From Roseibium aggregatum (GTDB lineage Bacteria > Pseudomonadota > Alphaproteobacteria > Rhizobiales > Stappiaceae): a stretch of 64,000 bases of DNA. The notes under the pieces were generated by a model that had not been told where the DNA came from, made no database searches, and saw nothing but the letters and a program-made list of their open reading frames with translations. Position 1 is the first letter of the stretch, and every line of letters begins with the position of its first letter. The DNA is taken from contig NZ_JAEKJZ010000001.1 in the NCBI RefSeq assembly GCF_017309185.1, forward strand, positions 1,302,001 to 1,366,000, in the 5' to 3' direction. Shown here piece after piece: positions 1-9,539 of this stretch. A program made the position numbers and the translations under genes.

Positions 1-2
1 TC

Positions 3-209
3 CGGTCCTATTTCGGCACAAGCCCGCACAGGTATCTGATCATGCGCAGACTGGACAAGGTGAAGACGGAGCTGGCGGCTGGAGCCTCTTTGGCGGACGC
101 GGCCACAAGCAGCGGATTTTCAGATCAAAGCCACATGACCCGCCACTTCAACCGAGCGTTCGGCATGTCGCCGGGCCACTGGCGCCGGCTGCGTTCCGCT
201 GCGCTCTAA
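3..209 (+). CDS. AraC-family transcriptional regulator, C-terminal end only (truncated by window edge)
   Basis: The first bases translate in frame 3 to the end of an AraC/XylS DNA-binding domain of about 68 residues. The second helix-turn-helix is readable: a [20 protein letters not shown] stretch matches the family signature (GF-D-S-F-R-FK--G-SP). The gene starts upstream of the window, so its effector domain and target are unknown. Its TAA stop at 207-209 overlaps the stop codon of the convergent parC gene by a few bases, leaving no room for a terminator between them. The fold is clear; the function beyond DNA binding is not. Confidence 0.8.
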   Translation, partial: RSYFGTSPHRYLIMRRLDKVKTELAAGASLADAATSSGFSDQSHMTRHFNRAFGMSPGHWRRLRSAAL

Positions 210-2461
210 AGCCCGTTCGGCCCGAACTTGTTCGATCTAGGGAAGCCGGTTGGTGGCAGGCGGCCGGCCTGACCGCGTTCACCGCGCCAGTCGGCGAGCT
301 CTTCCATCGAACGGGTAAAGCTCCGGCCGGAGCTGTCGGTCCAGGTCAGGCCGTCCTCGCCCTTGAAAACACGGATGTCGGAGAGGTTGCCGTCTCTGTA
401 GCGTTGCAGGCGCACACCCCGTCCCCGGCCCATCTGCGGTATTTGCGCCAGCGGGAACACAAGGAGCTTGCGGTTTTCGCCGATCACGGCCACCTGATCG
501 CCCGTCGCCTCGACGCACAAGGTGGCTTCGCAAGGCGTCGTCAGGTTAAGCACCTGCTTGCCTTTTCTGGTATTTGCGATCACGTCGTCCTCGCCGACGA
601 CAAAGCCACGCGCCTCGTTGCTGGCAACCAGAAGCATCCGGCCCGGCTTGTAGACAAACGCGTTGACCACATCCTGGGCCTCGTCCATTTCCACTATCAG
701 GCGGATCGGCTCGCCGTGACCACGACCGCCGGGCAGGCGATCGGCGCCGAGCGTGAAGAACTTGCCGCCGGTGGAAAAGATCAGGATCTTGTCGGTTGTT
801 TCGGCGTGGAAGGAAAGTTTCAGCTTGTCGCCCTGCTTGAACGACAGGCTCGACAGGTCGCTCTGATGGCCTTTCAGGGCCCGGATCCAGCCTTTTTCGG
901 AGATGATGACCGTGATCGGTTCCTTCTCGATCATGGCCTGCTGGATGTCGACGATATCCGCTTCCGGTGCTTCGGCCTTGTCGGTCCGTCTCTTGCCGAT
1001 GTCGGTTTCCGGTCCGTAGACCTTGGCCATCTCACCGATTTCCTTGGATATCTTGGTCCACTGGCGGGCGTCGGAGCCAAGCAGCTTGGTCAACTGGTCC
1101 TTTTCGTCGGTAAGCTTTTCGTGTTCCTTGCGGATCTCCAGTTCTTCCAGCTTGCGCAAGGAGCGCAGGCGCATGTTGAGGATCGCTTCCGCCTGGACGT
1201 CGGTCAGTTCGAACACCCGCATCAACTCGCCCTTGGCATCGTCCTCTTCGCGGATGATGCGGATGACCTCGTCGAGGTTCAGATAGGCGACCAGATAGCC
1301 TTCAAGCACTTCCAGCCGGTGGTTGATCTGGGCAAGCCGGTGCTCGGACCGTCGGATCAGAACCACCTTGCGGTGGTCGAGCCACTCGCGCAGCACCTGC
1401 TTGAGACCCATCACCATGGGCACCCGGCCCATGGAGAGCACGTTCATGTTCAAGGAGAACCGGTTTTCCAGATCCGTTAGTTTGAACAGGGATTCCATCA
1501 GGAGGGCGGCGTCGACATTGCGCGAGCGCGGCACCAGCACGATCCGGATATCTTCGGCCGATTCGTCGCGAACGTCGTCCAGAAGCGGCAGCTTGCGGGC
1601 GGTCAGCAGCTCGGCGATTTTCTCGATCAGCCGCGACTTCTGCACCTGATAGGGGATTTCCGTGACGACGATCGCCCATTGACCGCGCCCGAGATCCTCA
1701 ACCTCCCAGCGGGCGCGGACGCGAAAACTGCCACGGCCCGTCGCATAGGCTTCCCGGATGGACCCCTGGTCCGACACCAGCAGCCCGCCGGTCGGAAAGT
1801 CCGGACCCTGGATGTGCTCCAGAAGTTCGTCGACCTCCGCCTTCGGATTCTGGATCAGGTGCTGGCACGCCATGCACAGCTCATAGGCGTTGTGTGGCGG
1901 GATGGAGGTGGCCATGCCGACCGCGATGCCCGAGGAGCCGTTGCCGAGAAGGTTGGGAAAACCGCCGGGCAGAACGATCGGTTCCTTGTCCTCGCCGTCG
2001 TAGGTTTCGCGGAAGTCGACCGCGTTCTCGTCGAGACCGTCGAGCAGGCGCCGGGCCGTGTCGGTCATGCGCGCTTCGGTGTAACGCATGGCGGCGGCGT
2101 TATCGCCGTCCACATTGCCGAAATTGCCCTGTCCGTCGATCAGCGGATAGCGTTGCGCGAAGTCCTGGGCAAGGCGGACAAGCGCGTCGTAGACCGCCTG
2201 GTCGCCGTGCGGATGGTATTTGCCGATGACGTCACCGACCACGCGCGCGCATTTCTTGAAACCGGCGCCCGGATCGAGTTTCAAAAGCCTCATGGCGTAA
2301 AGCAGCCGCCGGTGAACCGGCTTCAGACCGTCCCGCACGTCCGGCAGGGCCCGGTGCATGATGGTCGAAAGGGCATAGGCCAGGTAGCGCTCTTCCAGCG
2401 CTTCCTTGAGGTTGATCCCTTCAATGCCGCCGGAGGGAGGCGGTGTCGTCTCTTTTCCCAT
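206..2461 (-). CDS. parC: DNA topoisomerase IV subunit A
   Basis: ParC is the DNA-cleaving subunit of topoisomerase IV, which decatenates daughter chromosomes. The 751-residue protein has the full type IIA topoisomerase A architecture: an N-terminal breakage-reunion domain with active-site tyrosine Y127 in AAMRYTEAR, a coiled-coil arm and a C-terminal beta-pinwheel. Length and the single basic C-terminal domain fit alphaproteobacterial ParC better than GyrA (no GyrA box). In the quinolone-resistance-determining loop the residue equivalent to E. coli Ser80 is Gln88 ([10 protein letters not shown]). The ATG at 2461 gives the family's usual N-terminus. In related genomes recO and parC are adjacent; here a c-di-GMP gene lies between them. 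Confidence 0.95.
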   Translation of the reverse strand: MGKETTPPPSGGIEGINLKEALEERYLAYALSTIMHRALPDVRDGLKPVHRRLLYAMRLLKLDPGAGFKKCARVVGDVIGKYHPHGDQAVYDALVRLAQDFAQRYPLIDGQGNFGNVDGDNAAAMRYTEARMTDTARRLLDGLDENAVDFRETYDGEDKEPIVLPGGFPNLLGNGSSGIAVGMATSIPPHNAYELCMACQHLIQNPKAEVDELLEHIQGPDFPTGGLLVSDQGSIREAYATGRGSFRVRARWEVEDLGRGQWAIVVTEIPYQVQKSRLIEKIAELLTARKLPLLDDVRDESAEDIRIVLVPRSRNVDAALLMESLFKLTDLENRFSLNMNVLSMGRVPMVMGLKQVLREWLDHRKVVLIRRSEHRLAQINHRLEVLEGYLVAYLNLDEVIRIIREEDDAKGELMRVFELTDVQAEAILNMRLRSLRKLEELEIRKEHEKLTDEKDQLTKLLGSDARQWTKISKEIGEMAKVYGPETDIGKRRTDKAEAPEADIVDIQQAMIEKEPITVIISEKGWIRALKGHQSDLSSLSFKQGDKLKLSFHAETTDKILIFSTGGKFFTLGADRLPGGRGHGEPIRLIVEMDEAQDVVNAFVYKPGRMLLVASNEARGFVVGEDDVIANTRKGKQVLNLTTPCEATLCVEATGDQVAVIGENRKLLVFPLAQIPQMGRGRGVRLQRYRDGNLSDIRVFKGEDGLTWTDSSGRSFTRSMEELADWRGERGQAGRLPPTGFPRSNKFGPNGL

Positions 2462-2690
2462 AATGGCTTGCTAGCTTCTTATGTGAGCCGGCGCAATTCG
2501 TTCGTCGGATTTCCGGCCGGGAAGGGCGGATTTTCAACGGATTTCGAGCAACAGATGGATAACCGACGAGACATTGATGATCGGCACCGTGGCGCTTCTG
2601 CCCACTTGTCCTCGCACGTCAAGAAAGAAAAATTAGTTTTGTTTAAGCTTTTCAGGTTAAGTTATCGATGCCGCTTTCATCAGTGCAGTT

Positions 2691-4718
2691 GTGTTCATGT
2701 TCAGGCGAATTATAAATATAATAAATAAAGATATTTTTGGCTTTTTAAGAGAAGACAGCAGCGATCTTGACGTCGCGGCCGCGCAATACCGCTCAATTTC
2801 CCGGCAAGCGCCGTTTATGTATGTCATAGCCCTTTTCGGCGGCTGGTGGCTGGCGATGACCCATTGGTCCGTCGCGCCGATCTGGGTAACCCTGATCTAT
2901 CCTGCCGCAATGACGCTCTACATGGGGCAACGCATCTTCATCAGCCTCAAGCGCTGGAACGCGCGGCCCGGCCGGGCGGAGCTCGAGCGCTGGCACGGGA
3001 AGATCAAGTTCGTGACGGTCGTCTCGACAGGTCTGTTCACGCTCTGGATGCTGTCGTTTTTTCCCTACGGCGATCCCGACCTGCAGGTGCAGACGCTCTT
3101 CGTCATTTCGGTGATGTTCTTTGTCATCATTTTCACCTTGATGAACTTGCGTAAGATGATGATCTTGTCAACGGTCCTGGCGAACGGCATCTACCTCGCG
3201 TATTTTTATAACTACAATCAGCAACAATTTCTGTTCGTTGCCGTTTTCCTTGCTCTCGTGTCTTGCGGAATGGTCCTCGTACTCAACATGCAGTACCTGG
3301 ATTTCGTGAAGCTCATCCACACAAGCAAGGACCTGAAGGCGCAGGCCGAGGAACTGGAGCGGAAGCAGGTCGAGACCTGGGAACTGAGCGAGCAGAACTA
3401 TCACATCGCCAACCATGACAGTCTCACGGGATTGCCGAACAGGCGGTGCTTTCTAGCCGAGCTGGATAGACGCTTCGAGGCGGCAAAGATCGCTGGAACG
3501 CCCCTGGTGCTGTGTATCTTCGACCTGGGCGGCCTGAGAACGATCAATGAAATCTACGGCGTCAAGGTCGGCGACGAAGTTCTGCTTGAAGTCGCCCGGC
3601 GGCTGGACGAAAAACTGTCTTCGGAGAGTTTCGGCGCCCGTCTCGCGGGAGACGAGTTCGCAATCCTGGCGGATAACGGAGACTTCGATCTGCCTTGGGC
3701 GAAGGCTTTTTTCCGGGATCTGTTTGCCGAGAGTTTCAGCTTACCCGAAACGCAGGTCCGGTTGAGCTACCATGCGGGACTTGCCCGGCTTCACGAAGCC
3801 GTGGCATCGCCGATCGTCCTTCTTGAAAAGGCGGTCTATGCCCAGCAACTCGGAAAACGCAACAAAAACGACCCTGTGGTCCTGTTCGGCGCGGATCACC
3901 GCGAGCAGATGTCTCTGAACACCCGCATCGCGCAGGCATTGCGGTCGCCGGCGATTGTGGACGAAATGTCGGTTGCCTATCAGCCAATCGTCGAAATCGA
4001 AAGCAACCGCATCATCGGCGTGGAATGCCTCGCGCGCTGGAACAATGCGGAACTCGGCTCCGTGCCTCCCGGCAGTTTCATTCCCATCGCCGAACAGTCC
4101 GGGGTGATCAACAGGTTGACCCTGGACCTGCTCATCAAGGCTCTTGTCGCGGCCGCGAACTGGCCGGACGATCTGCGCATCGCCTTCAATCTGTCGGCAA
4201 CGAACCTCTCGTCGAGAGGGTTTGCCGTCACTTTCCTGGAACTTTTGAAAGAGCACCGGTTCAATCCCGCCAGATTGACATGCGAAGTGACCGAGACATC
4301 GGTCCTTTGGGATTTCACCGAAGCTCAGAAAACCATCAGGACTTTGAAGGAAGCAGGTATCCGGCTGTCGCTCGACGATTTCGGGACCGGCTATTCCAGC
4401 CTGTCTCATATCCACAATCTGCCGCTCGACTGCCTCAAGGTCGACCGAAGTTTCGTCAGCGGGATCCATCCGGAAACGACCGGCTACGGCATCGTGAAGT
4501 CAATGCTTGCACTGTGCCGGGACAGGGGGATCTTGTGCATTGTCGAGGGCGTCGAGACACACGCGGAACTGGAAGTATTGAAAAATCTCGGTGCCCGGTA
4601 CGTTCAGGGCTACCTCTATTCGAAACCGTTGGCCGGTGAGGATCTGGATTCGCTGCTGCGCTCCGGACGAACAATTGAACCGGCGTCGTGCGAGGAAACC
4701 CGTGCCGTCGTCTCCTGA
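2691..4718 (+). CDS. Membrane GGDEF-EAL protein (cyclic di-GMP turnover)
   Basis: A 675-residue inner-membrane protein with about six N-terminal membrane segments (roughly residues 35-210), a short helical linker, a GGDEF domain (about 235-395) and an EAL domain (about 415-660). The GGDEF signature reads AGDEF (A319-F323) and the upstream metal-binding stretch is FDLGG rather than the usual D-D-F, so cyclase activity is uncertain. The EAL motif reads ECLAR from E445, with later catalytic segments intact (NLSATNLS, CEVTETS, DDFGTGYSS, EGVET), so phosphodiesterase activity is plausible. The start is GTG 2691 or ATG 2697; neither has a clear ribosome site. The N-terminal region is a sensor of unknown ligand. 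Confidence 0.9.
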   Translation: MFMFRRIINIINKDIFGFLREDSSDLDVAAAQYRSISRQAPFMYVIALFGGWWLAMTHWSVAPIWVTLIYPAAMTLYMGQRIFISLKRWNARPGRAELERWHGKIKFVTVVSTGLFTLWMLSFFPYGDPDLQVQTLFVISVMFFVIIFTLMNLRKMMILSTVLANGIYLAYFYNYNQQQFLFVAVFLALVSCGMVLVLNMQYLDFVKLIHTSKDLKAQAEELERKQVETWELSEQNYHIANHDSLTGLPNRRCFLAELDRRFEAAKIAGTPLVLCIFDLGGLRTINEIYGVKVGDEVLLEVARRLDEKLSSESFGARLAGDEFAILADNGDFDLPWAKAFFRDLFAESFSLPETQVRLSYHAGLARLHEAVASPIVLLEKAVYAQQLGKRNKNDPVVLFGADHREQMSLNTRIAQALRSPAIVDEMSVAYQPIVEIESNRIIGVECLARWNNAELGSVPPGSFIPIAEQSGVINRLTLDLLIKALVAAANWPDDLRIAFNLSATNLSSRGFAVTFLELLKEHRFNPARLTCEVTETSVLWDFTEAQKTIRTLKEAGIRLSLDDFGTGYSSLSHIHNLPLDCLKVDRSFVSGIHPETTGYGIVKSMLALCRDRGILCIVEGVETHAELEVLKNLGARYVQGYLYSKPLAGEDLDSLLRSGRTIEPASCEETRAVVS

Positions 4719-4743
4719 CCGCGGCACCCAGAACGGTCCCGGT

Positions 4744-5499
4744 TCAGAAATTCCAGGGAAAATCTTCCCGATATTCCTTTTCCAAAGCGGTCAGCAGCGG
4801 CTCCCGGGTTCCGCTGTTCCGGATGTTGTGCTCTTCGAGAAAGCGGTTCAAAAAGAACCCGGTCAGGCCGAACCCCTGGGTGACGTCGGCCCAGGTCAGT
4901 TCACTGCCTGCCTGGCGCTGGCCGTCCAGGAGAAAGGATGGCAGGGGCAACAATTTGTCATGATAGGGCTTCCCGGCATCGCGGCTGACGGCACGCGCTG
5001 AACGCGGCGATACATAGATCAGGTCTTCCGTAATGCCGGTGGCGGCGCAGGCTGTCAGATCCAGCCCCAGACCCAGGTCTTTGAGAAGTTCGAGCTCGAA
5101 CCGGATCAGAAGGGCGGCCGCCGCGTCGGGCGTCCCGAGATGATCGAGCACGACGCAGAGCGCGTGGTAGAGACGCGGATAGGGATGGCGCTCCGGCAAC
5201 AGCCGGGCGAGAAAGGCCAGGTGCTGCAGGGCCGTCAAACCGACCGTGCCGGTCATGAGATCGCCGGCGCGCAGATTTTCCGGCTCGATCTGGAATTGTC
5301 CGAGCTGATCCGCAAGCCGCGCTTTCCAGGTCAGGGTGAGCTCGTTACCAGGCTGGAGCATCGGGCGCTGGCGTCTTGAGCGTCCACCGCGCACGAGACC
5401 GAGGTGGCGGCCATGCTCCAGCGTCATAGCCTCCAGAATGATGTCGTTCTCGCCGTGTCTGCGGGTGGTCAGGACCACCCCGCGTCCGCTCCATTCCAC
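4744..5499 (-). CDS. recO: DNA repair protein RecO
   Basis: RecO acts with RecF and RecR to load RecA onto SSB-coated single-stranded DNA in gap repair. The protein (about 251 residues) has the N-terminal OB-fold opening VEWSGRGVVLTTRRHGE and the HGRHLGLVRGGRSRR segment typical of alphaproteobacterial RecO, followed by the helical C-terminal domain. I chose GTG at 5499 because relatives begin MEW at this point and a GGGGA lies upstream; an in-frame TTG at 5517 would add six residues. It lies about 33 bp downstream of era in a lepB-rnc-era-recO run and converges on the GGDEF-EAL gene. Confidence 0.9.
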   Translation of the reverse strand: MEWSGRGVVLTTRRHGENDIILEAMTLEHGRHLGLVRGGRSRRQRPMLQPGNELTLTWKARLADQLGQFQIEPENLRAGDLMTGTVGLTALQHLAFLARLLPERHPYPRLYHALCVVLDHLGTPDAAAALLIRFELELLKDLGLGLDLTACAATGITEDLIYVSPRSARAVSRDAGKPYHDKLLPLPSFLLDGQRQAGSELTWADVTQGFGLTGFFLNRFLEEHNIRNSGTREPLLTALEKEYREDFPWNF

Positions 5500-5532
5500 C
5501 TCTAAGATCCCCGGCAAAGACGCTTGGTCAAA

Positions 5533-6543
5533 TCACTTCGGAAATTCCAGGCCCATTTCCCGGTAGCGCTCCGGATCGTCCGCCCAGTTCTCGCGCACCT
5601 TCACGAACAGGAACAGATGCACGGGGGCCTCGATGATGTCGGAGAGTTCCTCCCGGGCAGCCTGGGAGATGGCCTTGATTGTCTGGCCGCGCTTGCCGAG
5701 AACGATGCTCTTCTGGCTGTCGCGCTCCACGTAGATGGTCTGCTCGATCCGGGCGGAGCCGTCCTTGCGGGTTTCCCAGCGTTCCGTCTCCACCGTGGAA
5801 ATGTAGGGCAGTTCCTGGTGCAGGCGCTCGAACAGTTTCTCCCGGGTAATCTCCGCGGCGAGAATGCGCAAGGGCAGGTCGGACGGCTGGTCGTCGGGGT
5901 AAAGCCAGGGCCCTTCCGGAACCCTGGAGGCGAAATGATCGAGTATTGCCTCCGTCCCGTCGCCGGTCAGCGCCGACACCATGAAGGTCTCCTCGAATTC
6001 GAGAAACTCGTTGGCCTTCTGCGCCAGCTGCAGCAGTTTTTCCCGCTTGGCGATGTCCGTCTTGTTCAGGATCAGAACCTTGGGGGCGCTCTGGCCCGAG
6101 AGCCGCTTGAGGATGTTCTCCACTTCCTCGTCGATCCCCTTGCGGGCGTCGATCAGGAGCGCAATCAGATCCGCGTCGCGGGCGCCGCCCCAGGCGGTGT
6201 CGACCATGGCCCGGTCCAGCCTGCGTTTCGGCTTGAAAATTCCCGGTGTGTCGATGAATACGAGCTGGGCCGCCCCGTGCATGGCAACACCGCGCACAAT
6301 GGTGCGCGTGGTCTGCACCTTGTGGGTCACGATCGAGACCTTGGTGCCCACGAGCTGATTGATCAATGTCGACTTGCCCGCGTTTGGGGCGCCGATCAGC
6401 GCGATGAAACCGGCCTTGGTGCCGCCCGGCATGGCCGGCAGGGGATCGGGCAGGGGCATGTCGAACCGGCCTTTCGGCGGCTTGAAGCCATTGTCTTCAT
6501 CCGCTTCGGTTTCCGGCCCGGCCGTCTCGTCTTGGTCGCTCAA
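5533..6543 (-). CDS. era: GTPase Era
   Basis: Era is an essential GTPase that binds the 3' end of 16S rRNA and assists 30S maturation. Of 336 residues, the GTPase domain shows G1 GAPNAGKS (51-58), G3 DTPG (98-101), G4 NKTD (160-163) and a G5 SAL, followed by a C-terminal KH RNA-binding domain containing VLGKRGQTIK. An acidic, proline-rich extension of about 40 residues precedes G1. The start appears to be TTG at 6543 with AAGGA upstream; the next methionine is residue 29. It follows rnc by 6 bp, so the two are cotranscribed. Confidence 0.96.
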   Translation of the reverse strand: MSDQDETAGPETEADEDNGFKPPKGRFDMPLPDPLPAMPGGTKAGFIALIGAPNAGKSTLINQLVGTKVSIVTHKVQTTRTIVRGVAMHGAAQLVFIDTPGIFKPKRRLDRAMVDTAWGGARDADLIALLIDARKGIDEEVENILKRLSGQSAPKVLILNKTDIAKREKLLQLAQKANEFLEFEETFMVSALTGDGTEAILDHFASRVPEGPWLYPDDQPSDLPLRILAAEITREKLFERLHQELPYISTVETERWETRKDGSARIEQTIYVERDSQKSIVLGKRGQTIKAISQAAREELSDIIEAPVHLFLFVKVRENWADDPERYREMGLEFPK

Positions 6544-6549
6544 ATGTCT

Positions 6550-7257
6550 TTATTCCTTCCAGACGCCTTCCCGGCGCAACACGGCTTCGGCGGCATTCTG
6601 TTCCGCCAGCCGTTTCGATCCGCCCCGTCCTTCGCCGGGCGCGAGACCCTGAACGGCCACCGAAACGGTGAAATTCGGCGCATGGTCCGGTCCGTCCCGG
6701 CCGCTGACCTCATAATTTGGAGTAGGTAGACCCTTGGACTGGGCCCATTCCTGCAGCGTGGTCTTGGCGTCCCTGAGCGGACCCGACCAGGATAGCATAC
6801 GCGGTTCCCAAAGGCGCTCGATAAAAGCCTCGGCAGGGCCATAGCCGCCGTCGAGATAGATCGCCGCGATGACCGCCTCGCACATATCGGCCAGTAGCGC
6901 GGTCTTCTTGCGCCCGCCGGTTTGCGCTTCGGCGAGACCGATGCGCATGGCCTCTCCGACACCGAGTTCCTGGGCGATCTCCGCGCAGGTCTCGCGCTTG
7001 ACCATGTGATTGAACCGGCGCGCCAGCTCGCCTTCGTCCGCCTTGGGGAAATGCCGGTGAAGCATGCTGGCAATCGCCAGACCGAGCACCCGGTCGCCCA
7101 GAAATTCCAGCCTCTGGTAACTGCCTGAAACGGTCTCCGAAGGTGCGAGCGCACTGGCATGGGTGAGGGCGACGCGCAAAAGCTCCAGATCCCTGAAGTC
7201 ATACTGCAAGGCGGCTTTCAGCGACGAAATCGCATTCGGTTTCAGTTTTTCAGTCAT
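6550..7257 (-). CDS. rnc: Ribonuclease III
   Basis: RNase III cuts double-stranded RNA in rRNA precursors and structured mRNAs. The 235-residue protein has the nuclease signature LEFLGDRVL (about 50-58), later acidic catalytic residues in the ADMCEAVIAAIYLD segment, and a C-terminal double-stranded-RNA-binding domain ending in EQNAAEAVL. The length is normal. It sits between lepB (45 bp upstream) and era (6 bp downstream), the standard alphaproteobacterial order. The ATG at 7257 starts the conserved part at the expected distance. Confidence 0.96.
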   Translation of the reverse strand: MTEKLKPNAISSLKAALQYDFRDLELLRVALTHASALAPSETVSGSYQRLEFLGDRVLGLAIASMLHRHFPKADEGELARRFNHMVKRETCAEIAQELGVGEAMRIGLAEAQTGGRKKTALLADMCEAVIAAIYLDGGYGPAEAFIERLWEPRMLSWSGPLRDAKTTLQEWAQSKGLPTPNYEVSGRDGPDHAPNFTVSVAVQGLAPGEGRGGSKRLAEQNAAEAVLRREGVWKE

Positions 7258-7302
7258 TTGGCCGTCACGTTTTCCGGTGCTCTGGACCCCGGAACGCGGT
7301 CT

Positions 7303-8055
7303 TCAAAGGGTCCGTCCGATCCGCTCCCAGCGCACGCTCCAGGGCCATGTCCAGATCTGCCAGGCAGGCGTTTCGTCCTTGATGGAGAAGAACAGGATCT
7401 CGGCGCGTCCCATGAAATTTTCAAAGGGCACATAGCCGACCTTGTTGAGCACGCGGCTGTCGACGGAATTGTCCCGGTTGTCACCCATCATGAAGTAACT
7501 GCCCTCGGGAACCTCGTATTCGCGGGTATTGTCCAGCATGCCGTTGGACGTAAGGTCCAGCGTATCGTAGGAAACGCCGTTCGGCAGCGTTTCGCGGTAG
7601 CGCGGTACCCTGCGCACGGCGCCGGAGGGGGACTGTTCGATGTAGTCGTCGATCCGCTCGCGCTTCACCGGTTTTCCGTTGATGTGCACGATACCTTCAA
7701 TGACCTGGATGGTGTCACCCGGCAGGCCGATAACCCGTTTGATGTAGTCCGTGGAGGTGTCCGTCGGCAGCTTGAACACGGCAACGTCGCCGCGTTCCGG
7801 TTCGGATGCGAAAAAACGCCCTGAAAACGGCGCCAGCCCGAAGGGGAAGGAAAACCGTGAATATCCGTAGCTGTACTTCGATACGAACAGGTAATCGCCG
7901 ATCAGAAGCGTGTCCTTCATCGAACCGGAAGGGATGTTGAACGGCTGAAACAGAAAGGTCCGCACGATAAGGGCGAGCAGAAGCGCCTGAACGACGACCT
8001 TGACTGTCTCGTAGAGGCCGCTTTCCGTTTCTTTCTTGTTGTCTGTCACGCTCAT
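7303..8055 (-). CDS. lepB: Signal peptidase I
   Basis: LepB removes signal peptides from exported proteins at the periplasmic face of the inner membrane. The 250-residue protein has one N-terminal membrane segment (about 18-36), catalytic Ser45 in IPSGSMKDTL, the general-base Lys106 in DYIKRVIGLPGD, and the box MGDNRDNSVDSR. The frame stays open upstream to 8244, but the extra 63 residues are arginine-rich and not family-like, so I chose ATG 8055. It opens the lepB-rnc-era-recO run. The holo-ACP synthase gene usually found just upstream in rhizobia is absent here. Confidence 0.95.
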   Translation of the reverse strand: MSVTDNKKETESGLYETVKVVVQALLLALIVRTFLFQPFNIPSGSMKDTLLIGDYLFVSKYSYGYSRFSFPFGLAPFSGRFFASEPERGDVAVFKLPTDTSTDYIKRVIGLPGDTIQVIEGIVHINGKPVKRERIDDYIEQSPSGAVRRVPRYRETLPNGVSYDTLDLTSNGMLDNTREYEVPEGSYFMMGDNRDNSVDSRVLNKVGYVPFENFMGRAEILFFSIKDETPAWQIWTWPWSVRWERIGRTL

Positions 8056-8285
8056 TTTGTCCCTTAACGTTCGTCCGCAGGCCTTTCGGGCATCATGCTT
8101 TGAAGAGAACGCACAAAAACGCTCACCGTTCTGCGGCCGGCCATTTTTTTGCAGAATCAAACGATTCCGGTTGAGTCTCTGCCAACCCCGGCGCGCGGCC
8201 GCCAGCCGGACTTGTAGCCCTTCGCGCGGCGGTACGCAATGCAATGAAAAGCGCTTTCACCGGGGCCGCCCGCCTGTTCGCGGTT

Positions 8286-8888
8286 TCAAGCGCCACTGTC
8301 TTCGTCCGGTGCGGTTGCTGGGGCGGGATACAGCCGATTGCCCTTGGTGGCCAGCGACTGCTTGCGGCGGCGTTGATAGATCTCCACGCTTTTGTAGACG
8401 ACCGCGTAAGACACCGATCCGACGACGAGACCCAAAGGAACAGCGCCGACGAACATGGGTTTCAGCATCGGCCAGACCGCATCCAGGGAACTTTCGAAAA
8501 GGCCATGCTGAAACTGTCTGTGGACCTGATGCGGATCCGTCTCCGGGGCCTGCCCGTGCAGGATCCATTGGCCGATCTTGAAGGTGAAGGCCCAGATGAA
8601 CGGAAAGGTCAGCGGATTGCCGACCGAGGTTCCGAGCGCGGAAGCGATCAGGTTGCCACGCACGAGAAAGGCGATGGCGAAACCGGTGAGAAAGTGAAAC
8701 CCCACGAGGGGCGTGCAGGAGGCAAAGGCTCCCGCCGCGAAGCCGAGCGCGATCGCATGCGGCGTTGCCGTCAGACGCAGCACGCGTTTGCCGAAATACC
8801 GGGTCGAACGCGACCAGCTGTTCCGCGGCCAAACGGCTACGCGCAATCGTTCGATGCGCGTCGGCTTTTGTCGGCGTTGAAACAGCAT
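8286..8888 (-). CDS. DUF2062 membrane protein
   Basis: A 200-residue protein with a basic N-terminus and three to four hydrophobic segments (about 45-65, 70-95, 100-118, 145-170). The segment TPHAIALGFAAGAFASCTPLVGFH followed by SVGNPLTFP is typical of the DUF2062 family, which has no established biochemical role but is commonly encoded near pyrE and lepB in alphaproteobacteria. It lies 22 bp downstream of pyrE and is probably cotranscribed with it. GAGG sits just before the ATG at 8888. Confidence 0.85.
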   Translation of the reverse strand: MLFQRRQKPTRIERLRVAVWPRNSWSRSTRYFGKRVLRLTATPHAIALGFAAGAFASCTPLVGFHFLTGFAIAFLVRGNLIASALGTSVGNPLTFPFIWAFTFKIGQWILHGQAPETDPHQVHRQFQHGLFESSLDAVWPMLKPMFVGAVPLGLVVGSVSYAVVYKSVEIYQRRRKQSLATKGNRLYPAPATAPDEDSGA

Positions 8889-8910
8889 GGTCCTCAGTCG
8901 TGTCCTTTTG

Positions 8911-9492
8911 TCAGCTCAATCCGCGGCTGCCCGGTTTGACCGCGGGCAGGGCCGCCAGGTCCGGTGGCAGATTGTCCGGTTCGTAGGCGGGGACCTTGTA
9001 GTCCGCCAGCGCGACGAGTGGCACGGAAACATCCGCTTCGCCGCCGGAGCGGTCGATCAGGCAGGCAACCGCGAGGACTTCAGCACCAAGAGCTTTCAAC
9101 GAGGTTACCGTTTCGCGACTTGAAAGCCCGGTCGTGACGATATCTTCGACAATGATCACGCGGGACCCCTTCGGCAGCTCGAAACGGCGCAGCCGGAACT
9201 CGCCGTCTTCCCGTTCCACCCACATGGCCGGGACGTTGAGATGCCGGGCCGTCTCGTAGCCGGGGATCAGGCCGCCGAGGGCGGGGGAGACGATGTAGTC
9301 GATCGGTCCAAGCCCGGCGGTCCGCACCTTGTCCGCCAGCGCTTTGCAGAGCTTTTCCGTTTTGTCCGGATACATGAAAACCCGTGCCTTCTGCAGAAAA
9401 ACCGGGCTGCGCAGGCCGGAAGTCAATATGAAATGTCCCTCCAGTATGGCACCGGCCTCCCGGAAAACGGCGAGGACTTCATCGCGTGTCAT
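8911..9492 (-). CDS. pyrE: Orotate phosphoribosyltransferase
   Basis: PyrE converts orotate and PRPP to orotidine 5'-phosphate in de novo pyrimidine synthesis. The 193-residue sequence has the PRPP-binding motif [13 protein letters not shown] (112-124), the catalytic-loop region [15 protein letters not shown], and [10 protein letters not shown] around residue 70. The length fits the short bacterial form. It lies 47 bp downstream of rsh on the same strand and upstream of the DUF2062 gene. Confidence 0.95.
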   Translation of the reverse strand: MTRDEVLAVFREAGAILEGHFILTSGLRSPVFLQKARVFMYPDKTEKLCKALADKVRTAGLGPIDYIVSPALGGLIPGYETARHLNVPAMWVEREDGEFRLRRFELPKGSRVIIVEDIVTTGLSSRETVTSLKALGAEVLAVACLIDRSGGEADVSVPLVALADYKVPAYEPDNLPPDLAALPAVKPGSRGLS

Positions 9493-9539
9493 GAAACAAG
9501 ATCCTTTTCGAATTGGTCGCGCCCGGTTTCATGCCGGTC

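Noticed and set aside
404..1480. 358-codon open frame antisense to parC
   Set aside because: No family motifs, and it lies over the well-supported parC gene; long antisense frames are common in GC-rich genomes.
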